Shown: in pieces, positions 25,801 to 37,865 of the stretch | Position numbering within the stretch: the stretch's first letter is position 1 | Layout of the letters: every line of letters starts with the position of its first letter | Translations under genes and position numbers: made by a program | Assembly: GCA_002794775.1 (NCBI GenBank) | Contig: NBAY01000011.1 | Coordinates: 744,001 to 808,000, forward strand | DNA from: Porodaedalea pini | Lineage: Eukaryota; Basidiomycota; Agaricomycetes; Hymenochaetales; Hymenochaetaceae | Direction of reading: 5' to 3' | DNA: 64,000 bases | Notes under the pieces: generated by a model | Seen by the model: only the letters and a program-made list of their open reading frames with translations | Told to the model about the DNA's origin: nothing | Database searches by the model: none

Positions 25801-26337
25801 GCTGTACCTCCTTTTTAACAAGCATCGGCGATACTCAGATCGTACCTCATACCTGAGATCGTCTTCTTGGCCGTATGGACTTTGGTAGTCATGATATATT
25901 TGATGCAGAAGAGCGCACAGCAGCAAAAAACAAGACGGTGTCCGAGGAGAGCAAGGCGCTTCTCCGTTGCATTGTTAGCATCAAAGGAGCAGGAAGAGAC
26001 AGACGAGAAGATGCGGACGATAACTATTGGGGCTGGCTGAAATGCGATCAGGAAAAGCGGGGATTATTCTGTGTTTTTCTTCAAAGAGGCGCAAGGCCGG
26101 GTCATCGACGGATAGCAGAGCGAGAGCTTCTCTCTCCATATATTTTAGCAGAAAACTTTTTGTCTCTAAAGTCTGCGAGACATATTGTTTCTGAGAGGAA
26201 GGTAGTGGTAAGTAAAGAGTCAAGCTGAGGGACCTCGGCGTGACTTGCGCGTCTTTTCGTGATAACCGCTCGAGTGCCTTTTTTGGGCGAAATGAAAGTC
26301 TTTGAGGTCCATACAAGACCCCACAACCAAGACCCCG
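22900..26337. other. Long gene-poor region
   Basis: No supported gene occurs in 3.4 kb. It begins with the CDC24 promoter, including a CT-rich leader around 23160-23260 and a GC-rich palindromic GGGCCCGGGCCC near 23129. The rest holds only short open frames lacking family signals, codon bias or paired splice sites. The final 400 bp are the Rap1-like gene promoter. The stretch is unusually long compared with spacings elsewhere in the window. Confidence 0.45.
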
Positions 26338-29164
26338 ATGCCGCGACCCGCTCGACATGCAGATCGCAGCGTCAACAACGCGTCGGGCAGCGTCGCGCCC
26401 GCCACCGCCAGCGCCGTCAATAATGAACTCTTTTTGGAGCCCATGATGGGCACCCCGCTCGCGATATTCATCGAGAAGGATGTCGCAGACAGAGACCAGC
26501 TCGTCGAGATCATAGCAGTGAGTCTAACTTCCGTGCTTTATGCCTGCGTCGCGTAGTAGATTTGGCGCTGATCGTGCGCATCGCTAGAAACACGGCGGGA
26601 CTGTCTCGCCGGGATACAGCGGTGTGCCGTACATACTCGGTAAGCGCGTTTTCGCGTCCATTAGGGCGCAGGAGCGATTTTAACTCATTCGACTCACCAC
26701 ACCTCAGTCGACCCGCATTCAGAGTCTGGGCAGAGCTTGTATCGCCAGTATGCAGGAAAGAAGGGTAAGATCGTTCTGAGTTCGCGATGGATTCACGAAT
26801 GCGTTCGTGCCAACGAGCTTCAAACCTACCATACCAACTGGGCAGGCTGCAAGGTCACTGGGACAGAACAGTACGTGCACCTATGTCTTGCCTTTGTCTC
26901 CTCGTCGGAAGGATAAACTGACAACCCCTTTTTCCAGAGTAATACTTCGCGTTGCTCCGAACACGAATGGTGCATCATTCAATCAATCCGTAGCAGCATC
27001 ACAGAGGGTAGTGCATTCACAAACACACATCCAGCCGCTGCAGCCACCTCTTCAGCCTCAAATTCAGTCGCAGCAGCAGCACCCTCCGCATGCTCCTTCC
27101 CAACATCAGCTCCAACATCAGCCTCAACCTGCACAATCACAGACACAGTCTCATTCAGCCAACCATGCTACGGCTTACGCACATCAGCCTCTGCAGCCAG
27201 CGCAGACGCAAATGCTAACTTCGGCAACTCCTCTCGGACCACCAGGTTTCCCGTATCCTGTCTATGCAAGCCAGAACGCTCAACACCATGCATCTCGAGC
27301 TTCCATGGCACCTCCGGGTGGGCCTCCGCAGAGCTGGCAGACACCGACGCCGATCACGCCTCATCAGCACCCGACGCATATACAGATGCTGCCACCGCGC
27401 GCACAGAACCCGTACGCACGAGAGGAACATTGGGGTGAACCCGGTCCTTCATTTCCGCATTTGACTGAAACCCATCTACCCCCGATGAATGATGCTCAAG
27501 CCGCTGCATATTACGATCAACGGTATAGGGACGGACAGCAAAACTGGCCAGACACTAGTCACGATTACTATGATCAACCACAGGTAAGCATTTTTGCTTT
27601 TGCTCTTCACATTTTTCTCAGCAGGCAATCTTGCGTGTAACAGGGTTATGACACGCCTTATCAGCAAGAACAATATGTACCATTGGCTGGCCCTTCAAGC
27701 ACTACATTAGAACAAACGCCAGCACCACCGCCGCCTGCTCCTGTCCCTGACTCTGGTCCTGTTCAAGATACAATCCCAACTCCCGGTCCTCCGCCAGCAC
27801 CAGTACCTGCCCTTCCATCCAGTCCTAGAGAAGACAGTAGAGGACGGAGGCGGACAAGAGCTCCAGTGCGTGCTGATTAATGAGCACCAAATACCACTAT
27901 CTTACACATTCCGATAGCCTCAACCTGCTGCTCCTGCATCGTCGCTTGTATTGAATAGGCGTCACCCTCCTGCTCGGTCACCAACGCCGCCGACGCGGGT
28001 CATCAAAAGTACCTATGGAGGAAATCTGTTTACGGCGGACGATATCGAGTATCTTAAGAAGTACATTGACTATTGTCAGGAACAGGGACTCGTGCTGAGG
28101 TTGGTTTTCAAACGCCTTGAAAATATCGAATCGGATCTCTGATAGTAACCATCAGCCTGCGTGAAATCTGTGAGCGAATTGCTGTTAAGGTTTGCATCTG
28201 CTTCAGACGTATCAAGGTTATTGCTTATTGTTCCTGGTTTTCACCTAGGCACCCCATCATACGTATGGAGCTCACTCCTTTTTTTTCTAAAACACTCTGA
28301 CGTGTATGATCGTCATGATCTTCAGGTTTTACAGCTGGCGCAGATATTGCAACAAACATCAAATCCGACTAGGTGGATATGCAATGGATGTAGAGTCACG
28401 CTCGCCTTCTCCAGGCCGGCAGGAGCTTGAGCAGAGCCAGTTTATAGATAATAGCGAAGTTTTGAACACCCCAGTCCTGACCGGAGATGGTCCGTTCACG
28501 ATTGATGCGGCGCTGCGTGTCTACCAGGAACAGGGCATGCGGAATCGCTCGCCGACACCACCGAGGGCACTGTTCAGGAGCACGACTGGTAAAGGCGTTG
28601 CCTTCACTGTCGAGGATGTTGCTTTTTTGTGCAAATTCATGGCACATAGAAAGTCTGTCCTGCACTTACGTATCTACATGATGCCTTGGCCGGCTGACTG
28701 TTACTTTCATAGATTGCACGGCCGATTGGACATGGTCACCTTCTGGAAGGAGGTCTCTAATAAGGCTCCGCATCACTCCCGTGCATCGTGGATGAAGTAC
28801 TACAGGCGGCACAAGCATGAGCTCAACCGCGTCGAAGGTGACGAGCCTCTTCCCGCTCCTCCGACCAAAAAAATGCGTTACGGGCGAAACGACGACATTC
28901 TTCTTGCGCAGCACTTCGCCACCAAACCTGAAGGCACGTCGGACAAGATATTCCAGGATTTTGCAAAAGTGGTACGTCAAAAGCCAGATTTGTGTAATCC
29001 ATCGTCGAGCATGAATTAATTTGACTGTCCTGCTTGCTCAGCATACTCACCACCCGTGGAAAGGCTGGCAAGAGCATCACCGTATACACAAGGCGAAGAT
29101 AGACCATCTCATTCAACGCCTGAACAATGGCGAGATATTAGAGTTGGGCGACGATGACGACTAA
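26338..29164 (+). CDS. Rap1-like telomere protein: BRCT domain plus three Rap1-type Myb modules
   Basis: The start at 26338 gives MPRPARHADRSVNNASG. An N-terminal BRCT domain (roughly residues 30-130) reads LFLEPMMGTPLAIFIEK, then HGGTVSPGYSGVPYIL, VDPHSESGQSLYRQYAGKKG and KIVLSSRWIHECVRANEL across introns. A long Gln/Pro/His-rich linker follows (27000-27880). Three Rap1-Myb-like modules come next. The first is FTADDIEYLKKYIDYC to APHHTFYSWRRYCNKHQ, the second FTVEDVAFLCKFMAH to APHHSRASWMKYYRRHK, and the third GRNDDILLAQHFATKPEG to HHPWKGWQEHHRIHK. It ends with an acidic GDDDD tail at 29162-29164. BRCT plus Rap1-Myb is diagnostic of Rap1, a shelterin subunit or, in budding yeasts, a direct telomere-DNA binder. 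No C-terminal RCT domain is obvious. Introns at about 26519-26590 and 28263-28325 are needed to keep frame. Confidence 0.85.
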
Positions 29165-29914
29165 TCAAGTATAGCCTTGTTTGTTTTTTCTTGGGGTTTC
29201 GTAGCTGTAATCTACTCTGTTGACCTCTTTCGTTGCTTCCATGCCTATCGCAATGGACTGAGTTCGTCTTCTAGCTCTCGTGATGGCTCAGGCTGGGGTT
29301 ACAGTAAGACAAACGCCCATAAAAGTCCTAACTACAAGGAAGAGCCCGGAACTTGGGTCTCATTGAACAGACTAGAACCCATCAAAGTACTCTCAACCCA
29401 ACGGTCCGATACTAGGCAACGCCCAAGCAGACCAGGGCATTATATCCAATTCCTGACGAGTCGAGGTAGTATTTTAGGCGCTTTTCTTTGTTGAGCGCTT
29501 GTATTCCTCCACTTTCACGCGTCCGAGGCCTCCGCAGCAAAATTTGACCTCCGGCGACTGCGTAGCGCTCTGCAGAGTTATGCGTTCCCGAAATCTCCAC
29601 TGTGAGAATGGGCGGCCCGGTGAATTTGCACTTGATGCGTGATGCTTTGATGCTTGTATCAAGATACCAAACGAGATGGTGCAGCTGTGGCCAATGATCG
29701 CAGGAGTTATCCAATGCCAGTTGTTAGATCTCTCACGGACGCTCGAACAGCGTGATTTGCCGGAGCTGGTCTTCATTCCGAACAAGCATCAACTGTCGAA
29801 GGCATTTTCCGAGATAGTACATGAGTCATGAAACTGGTATTGGTACACCTTATCAAACTAAAATAGCACGAATAAAAAACATCAGAGAAAAGAGAGGGCT
29901 GCGTTCGTCCCGAA
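29165..29914. other. Intergenic region, possible gene remnant
   Basis: This lies between the 3' end of the Rap1-like gene and the 3' end of the first polygalacturonase. On the plus strand, about 29666-29828 reads IPNEMVQLWPMIAGVIQCQL to a stop, with a possible acceptor before it. It may be a fragment of an unrecognised gene. No family is assigned. Confidence 0.3.
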
Positions 29915-31525
29915 TTACACAGTGAAGCCCTCGATGCCACTGAAGTTGATCAACTCGCCCGCCGAGCCACCCGACGTCTTGAGGGAGCTCCAGTTCCATG
30001 TGCCCGTGCATGCGCCCTCGCCGCAGTTGACGGCGACCTGCATCGCGTCGCTGTTGACGGTGAGTGAAGTGGTCGAACCAATGAAGTTGACGTCGCTGAG
30101 TTTAACGCCCGTGCCCGGCGTACCGAGTGTGTCCGGGTAGCTCTGGTCGATGAGCACGCCGAACTGACGTAGTCCAGTGCCAGTGTTTCCCTGATATTAC
30201 AGAGGATTAGAAAAGTCATACGAGCTGAATGACTAGAGGAGGAACGTACGGAGTAGGTTACATTGGAGACTGAGGACCCAGTAGCGTCAGAGTCCATCTT
30301 GATGCGGAGTGCCTGGTCGCTATAAAGGCTGTCAGGATTGGGTTTATCCAAACAAAAAGCTGTTACACCCACTTGTCGATGACAGTGTTGTCGCTGATGA
30401 CGATTCCTGAGACCGTCACGTCCGATGAAATCGAACCGATGGAGATACCGTGTCCTCCACTGCAGGTGTTTCTAGTAAATACGATGTTGGAGCCCTTGTT
30501 GATGGCGAGGCAGTCATCCTGGTTCTTAATCGAGCTCTTCTGGATCGTCTGACATTTGCAAAATAAGTATTAGCTGACACTCATATAAAGTAGAAGAAAG
30601 AAATAAAAAAGTAAACGCTTACAAGGTCGGTTGTCGATACATCAAATCCGTCTGTGTTGTGTCCAGCAGGAAGTCCGTCGCTCTGGGAGTTCGGAAGATC
30701 ACCCTGCGCTACGAACCAATGAAAAGTTAGCAAATGGGGTTCAGGGAGTTTGCAGTATTCTTACAGTTATCGATGTTCATCGCAGAAATGACGAGTGGGC
30801 CTGGGTTTGAGACGCTGAATGTCTGAGCCGGAGAATTGACAACTTGGACATTTTCGAAGAGGCCCGAAATCTTGATTCTAGGGTATCCTCGGTTAGATTT
30901 GACAGGGTTTAGAATGTTGTCGAACAAACGTACTTCATCATCGGGTGAGGCTTCGTAGTACCACCGTTAGAACCAAGACCGTCCTAATAAAAGTTTTGTT
31001 TGCTAGGGCTATAGAGATATAGTACCGTCTTTCTCACCCAGTAGAAGGGTCCTCCACCATCGAACTTGTGGTTATTGCCATTGACTAAGATGATTATGTT
31101 AGAAACACTATTTCGTAGGAACTTCAACTTGAAGTTACTCACAAGTAATATCGTCTCCGCCTGTTATTGAAACTAGTCAGAGATATACATAATTTTGTAT
31201 GACAAGTCGCTTACTGATAGTGAAGAGCGGCCCTGCCCAACTTTTGTTGCCGAACAGGATGTCACCGTCTGCAAACGAATTGTACGCGGAGTCCAAAAGA
31301 AGAGTACCGAATATTGCAGGACGCACTCAGGTTGACAGTGGTGCCGGTTGCGAGAGAAAGTGTAAAGCCTTCGCCAGCTGGGACCGTAAAGCCATTAATG
31401 TTGACTGTCGTGCAGTCTTCGGCAGCAGAGACGTCGTCGAGCGAGTTTATGGTCGCCGTACAGTCTGTAGCAGCATTGGCGCTAAAGACAACGACGGCAG
31501 CAACAGCAGCAAGAAGAGACAGCAT
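29915..31525 (-). CDS. Endopolygalacturonase, GH28 (copy 1)
   Basis: The start at 31525 opens with a signal peptide, [18 protein letters not shown], then [13 protein letters not shown], the usual mature N-terminus of fungal GH28 enzymes. The beta-helix carries the catalytic motifs in order: [28 protein letters not shown] and ALRIK. These supply the Asp triad, the His and the Arg/Lys substrate-binding pair of endo-polygalacturonases. It ends IEGFTV at 29915. A GPFYWDG segment is present early. Roughly nine short introns split the gene. The secreted enzyme hydrolyses alpha-1,4 bonds in homogalacturonan. A TATAAAG box lies 70 bp upstream. It is first of a same-strand series of four related copies. 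Confidence 0.95.
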
Positions 31526-31594
31526 TACTGAGACACTCGAGAAGGATTGAGAAAAGGTGACGAGAGTGCTGGCGCTCTGTCATGTTCATGAGTC

Positions 31595-31601
31595 CTTTAT
31601 A
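31595..31601 (-). promoter_or_regulatory. TATA box of polygalacturonase copy 1
   Basis: TATAAAG on the minus strand, about 70 bp upstream of the ATG. Copy 2 has the same element at nearly the same distance. Confidence 0.55.
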
Positions 31602-32420
31602 CTTGAAGGAGCTAGTGGATTTGTCCATTTCGTTCAGAACGTTGTTCAATAATAGACCTTGAGAAATGTCGCGGCCCGCCTGGAATGCGCATCGCACAGA
31701 AATGGTATATATAAGGAAGCGCAGGATGCTAGTTTCTCCGGAGAGAAGTACGTTCGAGGCGCTATAGATGGATGTTCCAGTCAAAGAAGTCGGACTCCGG
31801 TTCGCTTGGAAGGATCCGCATATGGTCACCTCCTACCCTTCCTTCAGCGCACGGTTCGACGCTCTGAATGATCTTTGTATACCCTGCTATTGTTAGACAA
31901 TCCTATTTCTCGGGATCAGCTTCGATCGTAGCGAGCGTCGCATCCTCGGTAAATTTAAGAGTACTCAGACGGTCGGTATTTCTACCACCGAGTGCCACGC
32001 AGACAAGGCGCTGTTCCTGTCATGTGATACTCAAATTAAAGGCCCTTCGTCCTCCCAATAGGCTTGCTCCTAATTCAGTGGGTTGGATGCGATGCGTTCC
32101 TGCCATGTATGTTTAGCAAGAACATGGTTTACTATGGGTCGACGGCCCGCCAAGCTGTTCAAAGAAAGGGCATCAATGGCTATGTCGACAACGGACTCTA
32201 ATGTCGTAAAAAGGTCGCAGAAATTCCTGGCAAAGAAGTCCAGCTGATGCTCGTAAGTGCGAAGGTAGTATCTCTGCTTTTGACCTACAGAAAAATGCAA
32301 CTTTGGACTGCGTATATCATCTACGGCAGGAAATAAAAGTCACAGTTAGCAGGCGCGAAAGAGCGTACGTACTAAACAGGATGTTGAGTCAAATGGCATA
32401 CACAACACCCCTAGTCCGGA
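31602..32420. other. Intergenic region between polygalacturonase copies 1 and 2
   Basis: It holds the rest of the copy 1 promoter and the 3' flank of copy 2. No other gene is recognised. Confidence 0.5.
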
Positions 32421-34043
32421 TTAGAAGGTGCCTCCACTAATACCATCGAAGCCAGTGATCTCGCTGTCCTCCCCTCCAGTAACCTCCAGAGAGCTCCAGT
32501 CCCACGTACCCGTGCATGCATCAGCGCCACAATTTACGGCAACCCGGACAGCATCGTCTCCGACCGCGATGGAGTTCATATCGCCAACGAAACTGACGTC
32601 ACCGAGGATAACACCTGTTCCAGGCGTGCCAAGTGTGTCGGGATAGCTCTGGTCTATGAGCACGCCGAATCTGCGCATGCCCGTAGCCGTGTTTCCCTTT
32701 ACATAAATTTGTGAGATTTCCAGAGTGTAATATGAAGTTATTTGAGATAAGTGCAACGTACAGAGTAAGTGATATTTGTGACTGTCGAGTCTGTAGCATC
32801 CGAATCCATCTTAATCCGGAGAGCTTGATCGCTAAATCGACTCATAAATAACGACAGACACAAAATAAGGAAACACATTGATTACTTATCAACGACAGTA
32901 TTGTCCGTGATGACAATTCCTGAGACAGACACATCCGACGAGATTGAACCGACAGAAATTCCATGGCCTCCCGAGCAGGTGTTTCCGGTAAACACAATGT
33001 TAGAGCCCTTGTTGATAGCTAAGCAGTCGTCCTGGTTTTTGACGATAGACTTTTCGATGGTCTGAATGAAGAATATAGGTCATCATCCACTGAAGAAGTA
33101 AGTAGGAGGGCCACGCTCACAAGGTCGGTTGTCGATACGTCAAAGCCATCGGTGTTATGGCCTGCAGGTTCGCCGTCGCTGTTGGCATTCGGCTGATCTC
33201 CTTGTGCTAAAGGAACGCATGAATTGAGAGCTCGACCTTATAATAAGAAATAACGTACAGTTATCAATGTTTATACCAGAAATGACGAGAGGGCCTGGGT
33301 TCGAAACACTGAATGTCTGCGCCGGAGAGTTGACGACGTTCACGTCAGAGAACGTTCCAGAGATTTTAATTCTAATATCGTCAAGAAGCGATGCAACTCA
33401 TGAGAAAATCTCCATAAACAATGATGCAGAATCCACACACTTCATCATGGGACGAGGCTTTGTGACACCGCCGTTGGATCCTTGGCCATCCTTGAGAAAA
33501 GGGGAGTCAGGAGGTGTTGTTGGCAACTGATGATCTTAGGTACCTACCCAATAGAAGGGTCCTCCGCCGTCGAATTTGAAGCCATTTCCGTTGACTAGAT
33601 ATCAGTAGGCCACTGTTTAACTCATACTTATGGCACCTTCACTCACAAGTTATGTCGTCACCACCTTTACTTTTAAAACATCGTCAACATCGATATCAAA
33701 CGAGTATTGCAAGCCCACTCACTAATCGTAAAGAGATCCAGCCCAGCTAAGGTTGCCGAACAAGATGTCACCATCTATGAACCGATGCTAAGCTTCGATG
33801 CGAATAGGAGAAGGCCCTAAGCATACTTATGTTCACGGTCGTGCCGTCCGCGAGGTCGAGTTCGAAACCTTGTCCGGAAGGCACCGTGAAGCTATTGATC
33901 TCGACCGTGGTGCAGTCCGAGACACCATCAACGTCATCAAGAGAGTTGATAGTCGCAGTGCAGTCCGATGCACGCTTGGAGCCTGGCGCAGCGAAGGCGC
34001 TACCAGCAATTGCTAAAGCAGATAAAACCAGAGCAAAGAGCAT
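32421..34043 (-). CDS. Endopolygalacturonase, GH28 (copy 2)
   Basis: The start at 34043 opens with the signal peptide [18 protein letters not shown], then [10 protein letters not shown], whose Lys-Arg suggests a Kex2-type propeptide cut before the conserved ASDC. GH28 motifs [26 protein letters not shown] and ALRIK are visible or inferred across exons. The C-terminus reads [34 protein letters not shown] and [10 protein letters not shown], stop at 32421. Exon/intron structure parallels copy 1, so these are tandem duplicates. It is closer to copy 3 than to copy 1 in its C-terminal sequence. Function is pectin backbone hydrolysis outside the cell. Confidence 0.95.
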
Positions 34044-34108
34044 CCTAGGCTGAGCACAGATAGTCTCTCAGGTACCAGATGAAGACTCGTAGTCTCCAAA
34101 TAAGAACG

Positions 34109-34115
34109 TTTTATA
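34109..34115 (-). promoter_or_regulatory. TATA box of polygalacturonase copy 2
   Basis: TATAAAA on the minus strand, 66 bp upstream of the ATG at 34043. Confidence 0.55.
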
Positions 34116-35209
34116 CCGCGTTGGTTACGGATATATCGTTCGTTGTCGACATAATAGAGCATGAGATTTGTCACGAGGAGAATAGAACTCATGAGCGAGT
34201 TTGAACGCGGCGGGCCGTAGGACAAGGCAATGCGCGTCGTAAAGAGTAAATAGAAGATCGTGATGTTTCTCCGTGGCCTCGTAGAATATGTGATACGCAT
34301 GCGACAGAACACAAGGGAAGCGGTAGGAAGAGAAGCGGTCGGGCGGGAAGAAGCTGCGACATAGGCATCATGAGCTTTTCGTCTATAGCCCCCGCGTGCA
34401 AAGTCTTGGCCCTCTTGCCGCCCTCGTGATGCGGTCTCACCTTTCTTTTTGAAGGCGACTGCGACACGGAAATATCTGTCTCGATGCAATATCGCCCGCT
34501 CGTAGAAGAAGAAATCTCGTTTATTGGTAGGATACAACCCAAAGAATCTTGGTTGCTAGCCACGGGAGTCTGAGTACGATTCTCGGACGCTTTATGACAC
34601 GTCGAGTCTATCGCAGTGTAATCACATACTAGCTTGTCACAAATACGAGTTTATTAGTCTCTCTGTGTGACGAGAAGACAGGCATCGAATCAGGAGAATG
34701 AACCCACCTGGTCTAACAGTTCTGATATCAACGAGGCCAATGCAGCCTCGTTACTTAGACTCGTCCAGCGAAACCCCCGACATAGACGAATAATGAGAAA
34801 CGTACGGGCTGTTGCAGTCGTTTCTATATACGTATATTGGTGCTGGAAGAGTCCGCCTGAGACTGCACCCGAAAGGCGAAAGGGACTTATAAGGTGGTCT
34901 ACTGATTAAGGAATCTCGTTCTCACGAGCTGCGAACTTTGTTCTGCGTCTAGTCTTCAAGTTGAAGTACTAAAAATTCAGTATAATAATTGAGTGCCTCA
35001 CAATATCAAGACCCTCCCCATCCCCCTTACAATGCGGAGAACTCATTGACGCGTGACTCCATTATTTCATAAGTAGCCCAGCACTCGTAATCAACTATGG
35101 TGGAAAGGAATGGTATGGCCGGCAAACGCGAAAGAGCGACCTGGTAAACAAGACTACGAAAATGGATGGTATACAAGGCGTTGGCGTTCCGCAAGGCAGT
35201 GTGCCGAAA
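34116..35209. other. Intergenic region between polygalacturonase copies 2 and 3
   Basis: About 1.1 kb with scattered short open frames and no recognised domain. It is the promoter of copy 2 and the 3' flank of copy 3. Confidence 0.5.
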
Positions 35210-36783
35210 TCAATAGGAGCCTCCGCTGATACCGTCGAAGCCGGTGATCTCACTGTCCTCTCCGCCAGTAACCACGAGGGAGCTCCAGTCCCATGTACCC
35301 GTGCATGCTCCTTCACCACAGTTGACTGCAACGCGGACAGCATCGTCTCCGACCTCGATGGAGCTGGTGTCGCCTATGAAGTTAACATCGGAGATGGTGA
35401 CTCCAGTTCCAGGTGTGCCGAGTGTGTCGGGATAGCTCTGATCAATGATGACGCCGAACCTGCGCAGCCCAGTACCCGTGTTTCCCTGGAAAAGGGTCAG
35501 CGAGGGAATGTGCAATTAGTAAATTATAAGGACTGACAGAGTAAGTGACGTTAGTGACGCTGGCATCCGTAGCAGAAGCCTTCGTCTTAATGCGAATGGC
35601 TTGGTCGCTAAGGAGATAAAGATACACTCCGCTCCGAGTTTTGAAAGCAATCACTTGTCAATGATAGTATCGTCAGTAATCACGACGCCAGAGACAGTCG
35701 CATCAAAGGAGATTGAGCCGATAGAGATACCATGACCTCCAGAACAGGTATTACCGGTGAACACAATGTTAGATCCCGCGTTGATGGCCAGGCAGTCATC
35801 CTGATTCTTTACAGTGTTTCCGAAGATTGTCTAGGGAGAGCTTAGATGTACGCATACTATTAGAAAGACAAATGGAGGCGTGCTCACAACATCCTCCGAC
35901 GAGACGTCAAATCCGTCAGTGTTGTGGCCAGCAGCTATTCCGTCGCTGTTATCATTGGGTTCGTCTCCTTGAGCTGAGAGGAGAGATGATATGACTACTG
36001 AGCTAGTTTTCAGAATAAGTCGGAATCGTACAGTTGTCAACAGTGCACCCGGAGATGGTAAGAGGTCCCGGATTAGAAACACTGAAAACTCTCTGCGGCG
36101 AATTCACGATTTTCAAGTCGTTGAATGTACCGGAGATCCTGATCCTGTAGAAAAGTGGGCATGAGATTTACACCAATAAACAATTTACTAGATTCTCGCA
36201 CTTCATCATCGGGTCCGGCTTGGTGACACCACCGCCGCCCCCTAAACCATCCTAGAAAAGGAAGTGAGCATAAGCAAGGGAATGTCTGTGACTAAAGATT
36301 AGCATACCCAGTAGAATGGTCCTCCACCATCAAAGATGAACCCGTTTCCGTCGACTAGAAAAATTATCAGCAAAGAAGCTGAGATTAGACTTACTTCAAA
36401 ACCTACAGGTGATATCATCGCCGCCTTTTCGCAATTAATTCAGAACTCGCGAGTAATATGAATTGCAGGAAATACTCACTGATTGTGAAGAGTGGGCCTT
36501 CCCAAGAAACGTTTCCGAACAGTACGTTACCGTCTAAATGAATGATGATAAGAATTAATTTGGAAACATGACGCTGCGAGGACTGACTTAAGTTGACAGT
36601 TGTGCCATCCGCGAGGTCGAGTTCGAAACCCTCTCCGGCGGGCACGGTGAAGCCGTTGATATCGACCGTGGTACAGTCTTCGGCACTGTCGACATCATCC
36701 AAAGAGTTGATGGTGGTTGTACAATCCGAAGCGTGCTTAGACTTGGACGTAGTAAAGGAGCTAGAGACGGTTGCTAAAACAGT

Positions 36784-36785
36784 TA
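36784..36785. repeat. TA target-site duplication, left
   Basis: TA immediately before the CTGCCC terminus of the fold-back element. It is matched by TA at 37864-37865. Having one copy only restores the reading frame of the interrupted gene. Confidence 0.85.
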
Positions 36786-37272
36786 CTGCCCTTTTCAGAA
36801 GTATTGTCACACGTGATTTCACTGATTTTCATGCCACAAGAGCCTCAAAACACAAACATTTTCATATCTCAACCAAAAGTTGACATTTTTGTGTCATCTA
36901 AGTTGCTAAATTCATTTTTTTAATCTCATCTTTCATATTTCAACAAGAGTGATAAGAAATAGTCAAAATTGGAGTCCAAAACGGCAAAAATGCTGTTTTT
37001 GAACCCATTTCCCTTGTTCATTTTTTCCTGCACTCAGATTTCACTCTACAGTGCTCCAGACCAGCCCAGAATTCCAGTATTAGTCTATTATGAATTTATA
37101 GACTGATTTTGAGATGTATTGTGAGGTAGATGTGCTGAATTGGTGCATGCCTAAAACACACAAATCCCCTCTGTTTCTGCAAGCCCCCCAGCCCCCAGGA
37201 AAAATTCTTCTCAGCTAAGTACATGCATGTAAATTCATTCAAAGTGTATTGGAAGAGATTTGAGCAGCATCC
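36786..37272 (+). repeat. Left arm of fold-back element
   Basis: 487 bp, near-perfect inverted match to 37377-37863. It ends GCAGCATCC at the loop boundary. Confidence 0.92.
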
Positions 37273-37376
37273 ATGGATACAGGCTTGCTTCATGAATCAG
37301 GGATATGTTCACAAGAATAGTGCATACAGTCAGAATCTGGTACTCAATTCAGCTCACTGGTTGATGCTAGAGCCCC

Positions 37377-37863
37377 GGATGCTGCTCAAATCTCTTCCAA
37401 TACACTTTGAATGAATTTACATGCATGTACTTAGCTGAGAAGAATTTTTCCTGGGGGCTGGGGGGCTTGCAGAAACAGAGGGGATTTGTGTGTTTTAGGC
37501 ATGCACCAATTCAGCACATCTACCTCACAATACATCTCAAAATCAGTCTATAAATTCATAATAGACTAATACTGGAATTCTGGGCTGGTCTGGAGCACTG
37601 TAGAGTGAAATCTGAGTGCAGGAAAAAATGAACAAGGGAAATGGGTTCAAAAACAGCATTTTTGCTGTTTTGGACTCCAATTTTGACTATTTCTTATCAC
37701 TCTTGTTGAAATATGAAAGATGAGATTAAAAAAATGAATTTAGCAACTTAGATGACACAAAAATGTCAACTTTTGGTTGAGATATGAAAATGTTTGTGTT
37801 TTGAGGCTCTTGTGGCATGAAAATCAGTGAAATCACGTGTGACAATACTTCTGAAAAGGGCAG
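37377..37863 (-). repeat. Right arm of fold-back element
   Basis: 487 bp, begins GGATGCTGC and ends GGGCAG. It is the inverted copy of the left arm. Equal arm lengths and near-identity imply recent origin or homogenisation. Confidence 0.92.
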
Positions 37864-37865
37864 TA
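37864..37865. repeat. TA target-site duplication, right
   Basis: TA directly after the GGGCAG terminus, pairing with 36784-36785. Confidence 0.85.

Larger units (their letters stand above)
36786..37863. mobile_element. 1,078-bp fold-back (long-armed inverted repeat) element
   Basis: Two 487-bp arms (36786-37272 and 37377-37863) are inverted copies of each other, with one substitution noticed (AACGGCAA versus AACAGCAA sense in the gene-distal arm). They flank a 104-bp unique loop. The ends read CTGCCCTTTTCAGAAG and the reverse. A TA duplication flanks the element, as for Tc1/mariner-type insertion. No transposase frame is present, so it is non-autonomous. It sits in the first exon of polygalacturonase copy 3. 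Confidence 0.92.

Noticed and set aside
37223..37414. 63-codon open frame across the loop of the fold-back element
   Set aside because: It crosses the arm/loop boundary, and half of it is mirrored on the other strand by the inverted repeat. There is no family signal.
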